Source of the DNA: Thermodesulfobium sp. 4217-1
GTDB lineage: Bacteria > Thermodesulfobiota > Thermodesulfobiia > Thermodesulfobiales > Thermodesulfobiaceae
Reading direction: 5' to 3'
Length of the DNA: 61,059 bases
Assembly: GCF_039822205.1 (NCBI RefSeq)
Contig: NZ_JBAGBW010000013.1
Span: 1-61,059, forward strand
Part shown: positions 43,704-53,413 of the stretch, piece by piece
Layout of the letters: each line of letters starts with the position of its first letter
Numbering within the stretch: position 1 is the stretch's first letter
Position numbers and translations under genes: made by a program
Notes under the pieces: generated by a model
Database searches by the model: none
Told to the model about the DNA's origin: nothing
Seen by the model: only the letters and a program-made list of their open reading frames with translations

Positions 43704-44951
43704 TTGAGTTTAATTAACCCATTTGAGGTAGTTCAGGATCAGTTAGATGAGGTTATGCAGATTTTGAGGATAGATAGTGATGTTATGCAGATTCTAAGAA
43801 CTCCCATGAGGGAGATTCATGTATCTATCCCTGTCAGGATGGATAATGGAATCTTAAAGGTTTTTCATGGGTTTAGGGTCCAGTATAACAATGCTCTTGG
43901 TCCTTTTAAGGGTGGGATTAGGTTCCATCCTGAAGAAACAATTGATACCGTAAGAGCTTTGTCTGCTTGGATGACTTGGAAAACAGCTTGTATCGGCCTA
44001 CCACTTGGAGGTGGAAAAGGAGGAGTAATTTGTAACCCTAAAGAAATGTCTATTAATGAATTGGAGAGGTTGGCAAGGGGCTATATCGATAAAGTTTGGC
44101 AATTAATAGGTCCAGACCAGGATATCCCTGCACCGGATGTATATACCAATCCACAAATTATGGCATGGATGATGGATGAGTATTCAAAGATAATTGGCAA
44201 AAACCAGTTTGGTGTTATTACTGGCAAGCCAATTAAGATGGGTGGATCTTTAGGTAGAGGAGATGCTACCGCAAGAGGCGGGATGTATGTTTTAAGAGAA
44301 GCTGCAAAGTTTTTGGGTCTCGATCTTTCAAAATCAACTATAGCAATTCAAGGATTTGGCAATGCTGGATTTTATGCTGCACTGCTTGCAGAAGAGCTCT
44401 TTGGTATGAAGGCAGTAGCACTAAGCGATAGTAAGGGTGGAGTTTATAATCCAGATGGCATTGATGCTGCAGCCTTGAAAGAGCACAAAGACAAGACTGG
44501 ATCTGTTCATGGGTTTGCAGGGGCAAAGGACATATCTAATGAAGAGCTCTTACTTTTGGATGTAGACGTTTTAGCTCCTTCGGCACTTGAAGAGGTTATT
44601 ACAAAAGAAAATGCGAATGAAATTAAAGCAAAAATTGTGCTCGAACTTGCAAATGGTCCTACCACACCTGACGCAGATAAGATTTTGTTCAACAAAGGAG
44701 TTCATCTTATACCAGATTTTCTTGCAAATGCAGGTGGCGTAACAGTATCTTACTTTGAAATGGTTCAGAATTTCTATATGTATTATTGGGATGAAGACCT
44801 CGTTTACAAGAGGCTTGATCACAGGATGTCTGATGCTTACAAAAATGTTTTAAATGCTGCTAAGGAGTATGGCATCAGCATGCGTCAGGCTGCTTATGTG
44901 GTGGCTATCAAGAGAGTTATAGAAGTAATGAAACTAAGAGGTTGGTGCTAA
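43704..44951 (+). CDS. gdhA: Glutamate dehydrogenase
   Basis: The 415-aa protein is a Glu/Leu/Phe/Val dehydrogenase. It shows [22 protein letters not shown] with catalytic Lys, the [20 protein letters not shown] segment and the nucleotide-binding GFGNAG. It interconverts glutamate and 2-oxoglutarate plus ammonia, and cofactor choice cannot be read. TTG start behind AAGGAGG. A terminator hairpin follows. Confidence 0.93.
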   Translation: MSLINPFEVVQDQLDEVMQILRIDSDVMQILRTPMREIHVSIPVRMDNGILKVFHGFRVQYNNALGPFKGGIRFHPEETIDTVRALSAWMTWKTACIGLPLGGGKGGVICNPKEMSINELERLARGYIDKVWQLIGPDQDIPAPDVYTNPQIMAWMMDEYSKIIGKNQFGVITGKPIKMGGSLGRGDATARGGMYVLREAAKFLGLDLSKSTIAIQGFGNAGFYAALLAEELFGMKAVALSDSKGGVYNPDGIDAAALKEHKDKTGSVHGFAGAKDISNEELLLLDVDVLAPSALEEVITKENANEIKAKIVLELANGPTTPDADKILFNKGVHLIPDFLANAGGVTVSYFEMVQNFYMYYWDEDLVYKRLDHRMSDAYKNVLNAAKEYGISMRQAAYVVAIKRVIEVMKLRGWC

Positions 44952-44961
44952 CTAAATTTTG

Positions 44962-44986
44962 AAGGGGATCGCAGCACCCCCTTTTT
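44962..44986 (+). terminator. Terminator after gdhA
   Basis: AAGGGG (44962-44967) pairs with CCCCTT (44978-44983) and is followed by TTTTT. The stem is short but the T-run is clear. Confidence 0.65.
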
Positions 44987-45028
44987 AATGTTTTAATTCC
45001 AATTAGACAGTCTAAAGGAGCATTTATT

Positions 45029-46414
45029 ATGGATTATTTATCGTTTGTGGAAGGAAAGAAAGCAGAATTTTTAGATGATTTAAAAAAAATTTTGACCTAT
45101 CCGAGCATAATGGGAGAAAAGGTTGATGGGGCACCATTTGGTGTGGAAGTTAGAAAGTGTCTGGATGAAACTTTAAAGATTGCGAGCAGAATGGGATTTA
45201 AAACTTTTGTGGTAAATGATGCAGTAGGGGTAGTAGAATATGGTGACTCTGAAGATTACGTGGCATCTTTGGCGCACCTCGATGTAGTACCTGTTGGTGA
45301 TGGTTGGGATAGCGATCCGTTTGTTGGTAGAATTGAAGGGGATAAAATATTCGCCAGAGGAACAATTGATGACAAAGGACCTGCCATTGCATCTCTTTAT
45401 TCTTTATACGCAATAAAGGAATTGGGAGCCAAGATAGATAAGAAGATAAGGCTTTTGTTTGGCACCAATGAAGAAGAAGGTTCAAACGATATGCCACTTT
45501 ATCTTGCAAAAGAAAAGCCCCCTATATATGCTTTTTCTCCAGATGCAGAGTTTCCCGTAATCCACTCTGAAAAGGGGATGGTCTTTGTTAGAGTTTCTTG
45601 GAAATTTGATCAAAAGAATGATGGAGTAGTTGTTGAAGAGATTGTTGGAGGCACAAAAGCTAATGTGGTACCAGATAAGGCAACTGCTGTTCTAAGCAAT
45701 GTGGATAAAGAAGTAGTATCTAATTTAATAAAGGAATTTGAAGCACAATATCCTTATAAATGGAACGTTCAATACGATAGTAAGATACGTGTACAGTGTC
45801 AGGGAATAAGCACACATGCGGCACATCCAGAAACTGGTTTGAACGCCGTAATGGGTCTAATCGTATTTCTTTCTAAACTATCATTGAATTCAGGAGTGAA
45901 AAATACTTTTGATTGGCTTGCTGCCTACATCGATAGCGAGACAGATGCAAAAAAGTTTGGAATTTTCTGTGAGGACAAATACGGAAAGTTAACTTTCAAT
46001 GTGGGAATTGTTGATTTTAAAAACAGCACTCTATCATTGGATATAAATTATAGGACTCCTGTAACTTTGGATTATGATGCAATTAATGAAAAATTTGTAA
46101 AAATTATTGGGCAGACAGGTGCCAAAATTGAATTTGTGTTAAAAGATAGACCGCTTTTCTACCCAGAGGATCATTTTCTGGTTAAAACTTTGTTAGAGAT
46201 ATATAGAAAGCATGTAAACTCCACTACGCCTCCACTTTCTATTGGTGGCGGTACATATTCAAAACACATACCAAACACTGTTTCTTTTGGACCACTCTTT
46301 GAAGGCAAGCAAGACATGTGTCATGAGGCGAATGAATATGCAAGTATTTCAGACTTAATTACGTGTTCTGCAATATATGCTGAAGCCATGGTGAAATTAT
46401 CTGTTAATAAATAG
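45029..46414 (+). CDS. pepV: Dipeptidase PepV-like, M20 family
   Basis: The 461-aa protein has the M20 zinc-site motifs: ASLAHLDVVPVGDGW, ARGTIDDKGP and GTNEEEGSNDM, and a dimerisation insert. PepV cleaves Xaa-His and other dipeptides. SD AAGGAG. It is followed by the OPT transporter, so it may process imported peptides. Confidence 0.88.
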   Translation: MDYLSFVEGKKAEFLDDLKKILTYPSIMGEKVDGAPFGVEVRKCLDETLKIASRMGFKTFVVNDAVGVVEYGDSEDYVASLAHLDVVPVGDGWDSDPFVGRIEGDKIFARGTIDDKGPAIASLYSLYAIKELGAKIDKKIRLLFGTNEEEGSNDMPLYLAKEKPPIYAFSPDAEFPVIHSEKGMVFVRVSWKFDQKNDGVVVEEIVGGTKANVVPDKATAVLSNVDKEVVSNLIKEFEAQYPYKWNVQYDSKIRVQCQGISTHAAHPETGLNAVMGLIVFLSKLSLNSGVKNTFDWLAAYIDSETDAKKFGIFCEDKYGKLTFNVGIVDFKNSTLSLDINYRTPVTLDYDAINEKFVKIIGQTGAKIEFVLKDRPLFYPEDHFLVKTLLEIYRKHVNSTTPPLSIGGGTYSKHIPNTVSFGPLFEGKQDMCHEANEYASISDLITCSAIYAEAMVKLSVNK

Positions 46415-46477
46415 TTTGTAGCTTTTAGTAAAAATCTATTAAAAACTAGCAGTATATTATTATGAAAGGTGATTGAT

Positions 46478-48394
46478 ATGGAAGAGAGAAAAAAGTTAAA
46501 TTATCTTAATGTTTCAGGGGAAGACTACGTACCTTATATATCTGCAGATAAGGTTATTCCTGAGTTTACTATAACTGCTATTGCCATTGGTGTTTTTTTG
46601 GCGATATTATTCGGAGCTGCAGATGCGTATCTTGGAATGAAAGCAGGATTGACAGTTAGTGCGAGTATCCCTGCTGCAGTAATGTCTATGGGCGTTTTAA
46701 AGGGGATATTCAGAAGGGGTACTATTCTTGAAAATACTATTGCTCAGACAATTGCATCTGCAGGTGAAGCAATTGCATCAGGTGTAATATTTACATTGCC
46801 TGCTTTATTTATTTGGGGATACAATCCAGGTCTTTTAGAGCTTAATACTATGGCTCTATTGGGTGGCATCTTGGGCGTTGTTTTAATGGTGCCTCTTAGA
46901 AAGCTTTTGATAGTAAACGAACACCACAACTTGCCTTATCCAGAAGGCACAGCTTGTGCTGAGGTTTTGGTTGCTGGAGATCAAGGTGGAAGTAGCGCAA
47001 AAACTGTATTTTGGGGCATCGGAATTGGTGCATTGTACCAATTTCTAATGGATGGTTTAGGACTTTGGAACGAGAGCCCTGATTGGGGTATTCCTGGTCT
47101 AAAGGGAGCTGGTATCGGTTTTGATACGCTGCCTGCTCTTTTAGGTGTAGGATTTATTATCGGTCCTAAGGCATCTTTTTATATGTTTGCAGGCGGCATA
47201 CTTAGCTGGCTTGTGTTAATGCCTTTGATTTCATATTTCGGTAGTGGTTTGACAACTCCAATTTATCCATCGACAGTGCCTATAGCTCAGATGGGTTATT
47301 GGGCTCTATGGAGCACATATATTCGTTACGTAGGTGCTGGAGCTGTTGCAGTGGGTGGCTTCATTACTCTTATAAGGTCCTTGCCTACTATACTTGGTTC
47401 TTTTGACGCTACAATCAAAGGTCTAAGCAAAAATAAGGGAACTAATGTTGTAAAAGACATTCGTACTCAAAGAGATACGCCATTTTTGATACTTCTCATT
47501 ATTGTGGGTATCATATTTTTCTATACAGCTCTTACCCCTCAGTTTAACATTGGATTCTTAGGCTCGTTTCTTATGCTAATATTTGCTTTCTTCTTTACGA
47601 CTGTGTCTTCTAGAATCGTAGGCATTATCGGTTCATCTAGCAACCCTGTGTCAGGTATGACGATAGGAACCATTATTTTGGTAGCTGTAATATTTAGGTT
47701 GTGCGGATGGGTCGGAGATACCGCAATGGTAGCAACCCTTATAACAGGCGCTCTTGTCTGTATTTCTATTTGTGTTGCTGGTGACACATCTCAAGACCTT
47801 AAAACTGCATTCCTAGTAGGTGGCACTCCAAGAGCACAGCAATATGGAATGATCATAGGCGCTGTTGCTTCATCGTTTGTAATCGGTTCAGTTTTAGTTA
47901 TGCTTGGTCATGCATACGGTTTTGGTACGAAGGACTTGCCTGCACCTCAAGCTATGCTTATGGCTTTGATTATCAAAGGAGTAATCGGTGGCACTATGCC
48001 TTGGGCTCTCGTAGCTATAGGCGGTTTTGTCGCAATTGCTGCTGAGCTCTTAGGAATTTCTGTATTAGCTTTTGCTGTAGGAATGTATTTGCCAATTCCA
48101 ACTTCTGCAGCAATTGCCACTGGTGGATTTTTGCATCTGATTCTTTCTAAGACAGTTAACAACAAAGAGAAGTTAAGAGCAAAGATAGAAGAAGGTGTTC
48201 TCTTGAATTCGGGATTAATAGCTGGCGGTTCTCTAATGGGCGTAATCCTTGCATTCTTGGTCTATGAAAATATTAATATTTCAGTTAACTTTACCTGGGG
48301 TGGCTTTGTGAATCCTATTTCTCTGCTATTCTATTTCCTCTTAGCTATCGGTGTTTATGTCTATTTGATGAACAAAAAAGTTGAGGTAGAGTAA
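46478..48394 (+). CDS. OPT-family oligopeptide transporter
   Basis: The 638-aa protein has about 14-16 membrane segments. The N-terminal half contains DAYLGMKAGLTVSASIPAAV and NLPYPEGTACAEVLVAG, characteristic of bacterial OPT proteins. It probably takes up peptides or a metal chelate by proton symport. The start is ATG 46478 behind GAAAGGTG; the GTG at 46469 is inside that site. The PqqD-like gene follows after 4 bases. Confidence 0.9.
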   Translation: MEERKKLNYLNVSGEDYVPYISADKVIPEFTITAIAIGVFLAILFGAADAYLGMKAGLTVSASIPAAVMSMGVLKGIFRRGTILENTIAQTIASAGEAIASGVIFTLPALFIWGYNPGLLELNTMALLGGILGVVLMVPLRKLLIVNEHHNLPYPEGTACAEVLVAGDQGGSSAKTVFWGIGIGALYQFLMDGLGLWNESPDWGIPGLKGAGIGFDTLPALLGVGFIIGPKASFYMFAGGILSWLVLMPLISYFGSGLTTPIYPSTVPIAQMGYWALWSTYIRYVGAGAVAVGGFITLIRSLPTILGSFDATIKGLSKNKGTNVVKDIRTQRDTPFLILLIIVGIIFFYTALTPQFNIGFLGSFLMLIFAFFFTTVSSRIVGIIGSSSNPVSGMTIGTIILVAVIFRLCGWVGDTAMVATLITGALVCISICVAGDTSQDLKTAFLVGGTPRAQQYGMIIGAVASSFVIGSVLVMLGHAYGFGTKDLPAPQAMLMALIIKGVIGGTMPWALVAIGGFVAIAAELLGISVLAFAVGMYLPIPTSAAIATGGFLHLILSKTVNNKEKLRAKIEEGVLLNSGLIAGGSLMGVILAFLVYENINISVNFTWGGFVNPISLLFYFLLAIGVYVYLMNKKVEVE

Positions 48395-48398
48395 AATA

Positions 48399-48752
48399 TT
48401 GTTTGGTTTTAATAAAGATAAAGGCAATCTTTTAACGATGTACCCTGTTAAAAGTGTAAATGTTTCAGATGAAATGATAGACGGGCAGCTTCGGCTGACC
48501 GTCTATCATGCTGGTTTCTTCCGTAGAATATTTGAGAAATGGTTTCCAAATTACGGAAAGAGCTTTATTAATTTAGATAAATACGGTCAATTTGTTTGGC
48601 AACACTGCGATGGAAATTTTACTATAAACGATATTCTAATTAATATGCAAAAACAATTTGATGACAATTCAGAATTTGCACTTGAAAGGCTTATTGTTTT
48701 TATTAGGATTCTTGCTAGCAATAAACTAATTAAGCTAATGAGAACAAAATGA
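48399..48752 (+). CDS. PqqD-like (RiPP recognition element) protein
   Basis: The 117-aa protein matches the PqqD fold, with INLDKYGQFVWQHCDGNFTINDILINM typical of this family (shown here in parts: LDKYGQFVW, DGNFTINDIL). PqqD domains bind leader peptides of ribosomal peptides. No RiPP enzyme is nearby, so here it may act with the OPT transporter. TTG start, 4 bases after that gene. Confidence 0.75.
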   Translation: MFGFNKDKGNLLTMYPVKSVNVSDEMIDGQLRLTVYHAGFFRRIFEKWFPNYGKSFINLDKYGQFVWQHCDGNFTINDILINMQKQFDDNSEFALERLIVFIRILASNKLIKLMRTK

Positions 48753-48762
48753 GGTATGCGTT

Positions 48763-49134
48763 ATGAATATTGAGGTTTATATTTTAGGGACTCTCTCTTT
48801 TGCCGTTATGGGTGCGCTGCTTTATATATATGGATATAGGCGTTCTTATAAAATGCCGCAAGAGCTTCAAAAGCAGATTGCTATAAAGCTCGAAAAAAAA
48901 GCTATGTCATTTATTATTAAGAACGCTCAAGGAGTTACGGTAAAGTCTATTGCTAATGAGATTAAAGATGTAAAAGTTGGGAGTCATTTTCAAGGATATA
49001 GGTTTAGCGTAAAAGATTCGTTGGTTACTGCTCAGGCAGTTCTGGACAGACTGCTAGCAGCCAATAAGATTAAAAAAGTGATTGATGGTAAAATAGTAAA
49101 GTATTATCCTATCAGCGATGAGGAAGAAAAATAA
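48763..49134 (+). CDS. Small membrane-anchored protein of unknown function
   Basis: The 123-aa protein has one N-terminal membrane segment (about 5-25), then a helical and winged-helix-like soluble part (KSIANEIKDVKVG, TAQAVLDRLLAANKIKKV). Function is unknown. It lies between the PqqD-like and branched-chain aminotransferase genes. Confidence 0.65.
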   Translation: MNIEVYILGTLSFAVMGALLYIYGYRRSYKMPQELQKQIAIKLEKKAMSFIIKNAQGVTVKSIANEIKDVKVGSHFQGYRFSVKDSLVTAQAVLDRLLAANKIKKVIDGKIVKYYPISDEEEK

Positions 49135-49154
49135 TGTTTATGGAGGGTTAAAGA

Positions 49155-50249
49155 GTGGATATCGCTTATACCTTGAAAAACGCATCTGAGAGAAGAAATG
49201 AACAGTTTAGGCCTGAAGGGCAGCTTTCTTTTGGTCAATTGAGAACGGATCATATGTTTTTGATTGATTATGAAAATTCAAATTGGAAAAACCCAAGAGT
49301 TGTGCCATATTCAAATATTCCGATTGCTCCTGGCGCTATATCAATACACTATGGACAGTCCCTTTTCGAAGGCGCAAAGGCTTTTATGCATGACGATGGT
49401 GAAATATATACATTTAGAATCGATAAGAATGCTAAAAGGTTAAATGTTTCAGCTGATATACTGTGTATGCCATCCCTTGATGAAGAGACTCAAATGAAAG
49501 GTGTCCATGCCCTAATAGATGTTGACAGACTGTGGTTTCCTCTGCAAGAGGGTGCATCACTCTATATAAGACCTTTTATGTTCGCAACAGAAGATTCTTT
49601 GGGGGTTCATCCATCTGGTAAATATATTTTTTGTGTAATACTTTCACCAAGCGGTGCTTATTATCCTGCTGGTTTTACAAAGCCAATAAAGCTTCTAATC
49701 ACCAAAAAATTTCATAGAGCTGTAAGCGGGGGCACTGGTGCTGCAAAAGCTTCGGGCAACTATGCCGCTTCTTTGAAGGCTGGAGAATTTGCAAAAAAAT
49801 TTGGTGCTAGTCAGGTGCTATTCCTTGATTCAGAAAACAAATATATTGAAGAGGCTGGAGCCATGAATCATTTTCACGTTGAAAAGGATGGAACGGTGGT
49901 TATACCAGAATTTACCGATACCATATTGAAGAGCATTACCTCTGAATCAATAATTGAGTTGCAAAAGGAAATAGGCCTGAAGGTTGTTCAAAGGAGAGTA
50001 CCTCTTGATGAATTTATTGAAAGTGTGAAATCTGGAGATATTGTAGAAGCGGGTGGATTTGGTACTGCAGCAGTAATATCATCTGTGGGAGAATACGTCT
50101 TCGAAGACGGTTCATCAATTACAGTTGGAGATGGAAAAGTAGGCAAATTTGCTAAACAAATATATGAATATTATGTAGGAGTACAAACTGGCAAAATAAA
50201 AGGTCCTAATGGCTGGTTGAAAAAGGTTGAGAGAAATAGTCTTGGTTAA
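49155..50249 (+). CDS. ilvE: Branched-chain amino acid aminotransferase
   Basis: The 364-aa protein is a fold-type IV aminotransferase of the BCAT type: YGQSLFEGAKAF, FRIDKNAKRLN, RPFMFAT, GTGAAKASGNYAAS with PLP Lys, and EEAGAMNHFHV. It interconverts Leu, Ile and Val with their keto acids. GTG start behind GGAGG. Confidence 0.92.
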   Translation: MDIAYTLKNASERRNEQFRPEGQLSFGQLRTDHMFLIDYENSNWKNPRVVPYSNIPIAPGAISIHYGQSLFEGAKAFMHDDGEIYTFRIDKNAKRLNVSADILCMPSLDEETQMKGVHALIDVDRLWFPLQEGASLYIRPFMFATEDSLGVHPSGKYIFCVILSPSGAYYPAGFTKPIKLLITKKFHRAVSGGTGAAKASGNYAASLKAGEFAKKFGASQVLFLDSENKYIEEAGAMNHFHVEKDGTVVIPEFTDTILKSITSESIIELQKEIGLKVVQRRVPLDEFIESVKSGDIVEAGGFGTAAVISSVGEYVFEDGSSITVGDGKVGKFAKQIYEYYVGVQTGKIKGPNGWLKKVERNSLG

Positions 50250-50278
50250 TATTTCTTAATATTACATAGGAAATTATA

Positions 50279-53200
50279 TTGGGGGATGAAAGAGTAAGAT
50301 TATCTAGTTTGCAGCGCGATGATGAGTTAACATTTCCGCATTTTTATGTGGTAAGCGCATCAGCTGGTTCTGGCAAAACCTATACTTTAAGTATACGGTT
50401 TTGCCAGTTTTTGTTATCAACAAATATATCGAATAACGCTCTGCCAAATATAATAGCTTTGACTTTTACAAAAAATGCTGCAAACGAAATGAAACAGAGG
50501 ATATTGGAATGGCTTAAGAAAATTAATTTAGGTTTATTAAATGAGCCAGATAAAAAAAACTTAACTGCTCTATTGTATGATTCTTTGGAAGATATAATGC
50601 TTCATTCTGAAAAAGCAATTGATCTGATTTTTGAAAATTTTAGTGAGTTTCAAGTAAGCACAATTGATAGTTTTATGGCAAAGATTTTTAGAGTTCTACC
50701 ATTTGAAACAAACATTTTGGCGAACAATATAAAAATTGATAGTGATGAGATATTTGATTTTGCTATTGATAGGCTTATCCAAGAAATTGAATTTCAAAAG
50801 TTAGAAGAATACTTAAGGATTAATGAGACAAACAATATTATTAATTTCAATCCAAAAGAAGAAATAAAAAAAAATCTGTTAGATCTCTTGAATTTAGAGA
50901 ATAAAAAATTAGGATACTTTAAGGAAAATAAGAATATTGAACCATCGATAAATGAAGTAAAAAGACTAATGAAATACTTGGCATCTTTAGCCGAACAAGG
51001 TCTGAAAAAGGGTTTGGCATTAAATGGGAAAATTCATGAAGAAAAATTTATAAAGCTTATTGATAAATTAAACAATCCTGAAATAAATATTGTGGGTATT
51101 ATTAGGAAAATCTATAAAAGCTTTCCATTTAATAAAGAGAAAAGCGATATTTATAGTCATCTAAAGAAGGAATGGGACGCATCTGTTCATCTAATTTACG
51201 GATATTTACCCATTTTATGCCAGGTAAAATATCAGCAATATATAAACTTGTTTACTGAATTTAAGTCAGTCCTTCAAGGTTGCTACAATGAACTTGGGTC
51301 AATTTATATTGGCAACATAAACAAACTAATATTTGAAAATCTTGATAATAATAACATAATTAAAGTTCAGTTCTGTTTGGGAAGTCATATCTATCATATG
51401 ATGATAGATGAATTTCAAGACACAGACGAGGTGCAATGGGGGTGCTTAAAGAGATTTTGTGACGATCTAATGACAAGAAACGGCTCTATGTTTGCAGTAG
51501 GTGACATTAAACAATCAATTTATAGCTTTAGAGGCGCAGATTACAAGATTATGAAAGAAACAATAGATAAGCCAATGAAAAATACCTATCTCTTAAATTT
51601 AGAAAATAACTTTAGAAGCGATGGCGTACTAATTGAAAGTATTAGAAAATTTTTTCAAGAAGACATATTTGATCAAGTATCTACTGCGAATAACCTCTCA
51701 GGCTTAAGCGATTATTTGCAGTTTCCCTTAGAAGAAAGAAGCGATTTAGGTTTTTTCAAGACTCAGGTTGCATTTTTTGACAACACAGGAAGCGATGATG
51801 GCTTGGAAGATGGGCTTGATGACGATTACGATTTGAGGACAAAATTGCTAAATTTGTTGTCTGATTTAAATAAAAGATTTAAATTAAGCGATATTGCAAT
51901 ACTGACCCGATCAAATTCTCAGGTAAATGAAATTTCATCCTGGCTTTTGGAGGGTGGTTATAGCATTGTTTCAGAAAGCTCATTGGACATTAGAGATAGA
52001 AAGATAATTCAAGAGATTATATCACTGTTAAAATTTATCGAGTCTCCTGCTGATAATTTAAATTTTTCTACCTTTTTACTTAGTAAAGTAATGGAAAAGA
52101 TCCTTCTTAGCGAAGGCATATCCCTAAACGAGATAAGAGAATTTCTATTTATCAATCGAGATAAGAATATATATACTGCTTTTAAGGATAATTATATCGA
52201 AATTTGGAATAAATACTTAAGAGAAATATATCTCAAATCAGGATATATCCCCATTTATAACTTGCTTATTTTGATATTTTCTACCTTCAAAATTTCATTT
52301 AATTTTCCAGAGGAATCAGCATATTTAGTAAAATTCTTAGAAATTGTTACCGAGATTGAATCTTCAGGTTATGTGGATATAAACAATTTGTTGCAGGCTG
52401 TTGAAAGGGAGAAGACCGATGTTTTCAAAGTGGAGATTTCTGGTTTCGGTGATGCTATTAGGCTAATGACTATTCACAAGGCTAAGGGGTTAGAATTTCC
52501 AGTAGTTATAAACATTGTAGATGCTGAAAGCAGTTTTGGCATTTCTGGAAAAAATAGATCTATTTCTAACCTTTTTGTGTTAAATGAAGATGATATTCGT
52601 AAGACTGGTGCTCCTACTAATGAGAGTCTTTCTTTGTTACATATTACTAAAGACCTTTCAGAAAAAAACGATCTTCTGGGGGAGGTTTTTTATAATGAGG
52701 AAGTTAATTGTATGATAGACGACTTGAATCTTTTATATGTGGCTATGACAAGGGCAAGGCACGAGCTTTATAACTTTTTGTGTTTTAGAAAAGAGAAAAC
52801 CCTTGAAAATGTGAGAAAGCTTGTAAAAGAAATTGGGAGTATAAATAATTTTATCAATACTTCTTCAAAGAATGCAAGGCTTACTTGTTTAACCTTTGCT
52901 CAATCCTTTCTTAGGGATCCATTGAGGGAAGAAAAAAATTGGAAGAAGGAAGATATAGAAAGCATAAGAAGGGGTGTCTTGATTCATAAGATTTTAGAAC
53001 AAATAAAGTTTAGAGAAGATTTAGTTAATTTAGATAAAATAATTCAAATTTATAAAAAAGATGTTGAACTTTTTGATGAAGAAGTTATGCAAAAAATTTT
53101 TGATGTGGTTTCAAATGAGAAATTTCAAAGATATTTTAGTAATGAAAGTAAAATATATACCGAAGTTGACTTCGTTGACAAGAGGGGTAGGGTTTTTAGA

Positions 53201-53413
53201 ATTGACAGACTGGTAGTAGACAGAGATACTATTTATGTGGTTGATTATAAAACTGGCATAAAAGAATATTATAAAAATCTGGAAAAAGAAAAATATTATA
53301 AACAAATAAGACAATATATGAAGATTATTTACGATGTCTACAAAAAAGATACAATTGGAGTAATATTAGATATCGATAATCTTTCAGAAGAGATTGTATA
53401 CAAGAATGACTAA
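50279..53413 (+). CDS. addA: AddA-like UvrD-family helicase-nuclease
   Basis: The 1044-aa protein has Walker A SASAGSGKTYTLS, motif Ia ALTFTKNAANEMK, Walker B MIDEFQDTDE, motif III GDIKQSIYSFRGAD, motif V MTIHKAKGLEFPVV and motif VI YVAMTRARHE. The C-terminus carries an intact PD-(D/E)XK nuclease (IDRLVVDRDTIYVVDYKTG). It repairs double-strand breaks with AddB. TTG start; the frame overlaps addB by about 8 to 20 bases. Confidence 0.9.
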   Translation: MGDERVRLSSLQRDDELTFPHFYVVSASAGSGKTYTLSIRFCQFLLSTNISNNALPNIIALTFTKNAANEMKQRILEWLKKINLGLLNEPDKKNLTALLYDSLEDIMLHSEKAIDLIFENFSEFQVSTIDSFMAKIFRVLPFETNILANNIKIDSDEIFDFAIDRLIQEIEFQKLEEYLRINETNNIINFNPKEEIKKNLLDLLNLENKKLGYFKENKNIEPSINEVKRLMKYLASLAEQGLKKGLALNGKIHEEKFIKLIDKLNNPEINIVGIIRKIYKSFPFNKEKSDIYSHLKKEWDASVHLIYGYLPILCQVKYQQYINLFTEFKSVLQGCYNELGSIYIGNINKLIFENLDNNNIIKVQFCLGSHIYHMMIDEFQDTDEVQWGCLKRFCDDLMTRNGSMFAVGDIKQSIYSFRGADYKIMKETIDKPMKNTYLLNLENNFRSDGVLIESIRKFFQEDIFDQVSTANNLSGLSDYLQFPLEERSDLGFFKTQVAFFDNTGSDDGLEDGLDDDYDLRTKLLNLLSDLNKRFKLSDIAILTRSNSQVNEISSWLLEGGYSIVSESSLDIRDRKIIQEIISLLKFIESPADNLNFSTFLLSKVMEKILLSEGISLNEIREFLFINRDKNIYTAFKDNYIEIWNKYLREIYLKSGYIPIYNLLILIFSTFKISFNFPEESAYLVKFLEIVTEIESSGYVDINNLLQAVEREKTDVFKVEISGFGDAIRLMTIHKAKGLEFPVVINIVDAESSFGISGKNRSISNLFVLNEDDIRKTGAPTNESLSLLHITKDLSEKNDLLGEVFYNEEVNCMIDDLNLLYVAMTRARHELYNFLCFRKEKTLENVRKLVKEIGSINNFINTSSKNARLTCLTFAQSFLRDPLREEKNWKKEDIESIRRGVLIHKILEQIKFREDLVNLDKIIQIYKKDVELFDEEVMQKIFDVVSNEKFQRYFSNESKIYTEVDFVDKRGRVFRIDRLVVDRDTIYVVDYKTGIKEYYKNLEKEKYYKQIRQYMKIIYDVYKKDTIGVILDIDNLSEEIVYKND

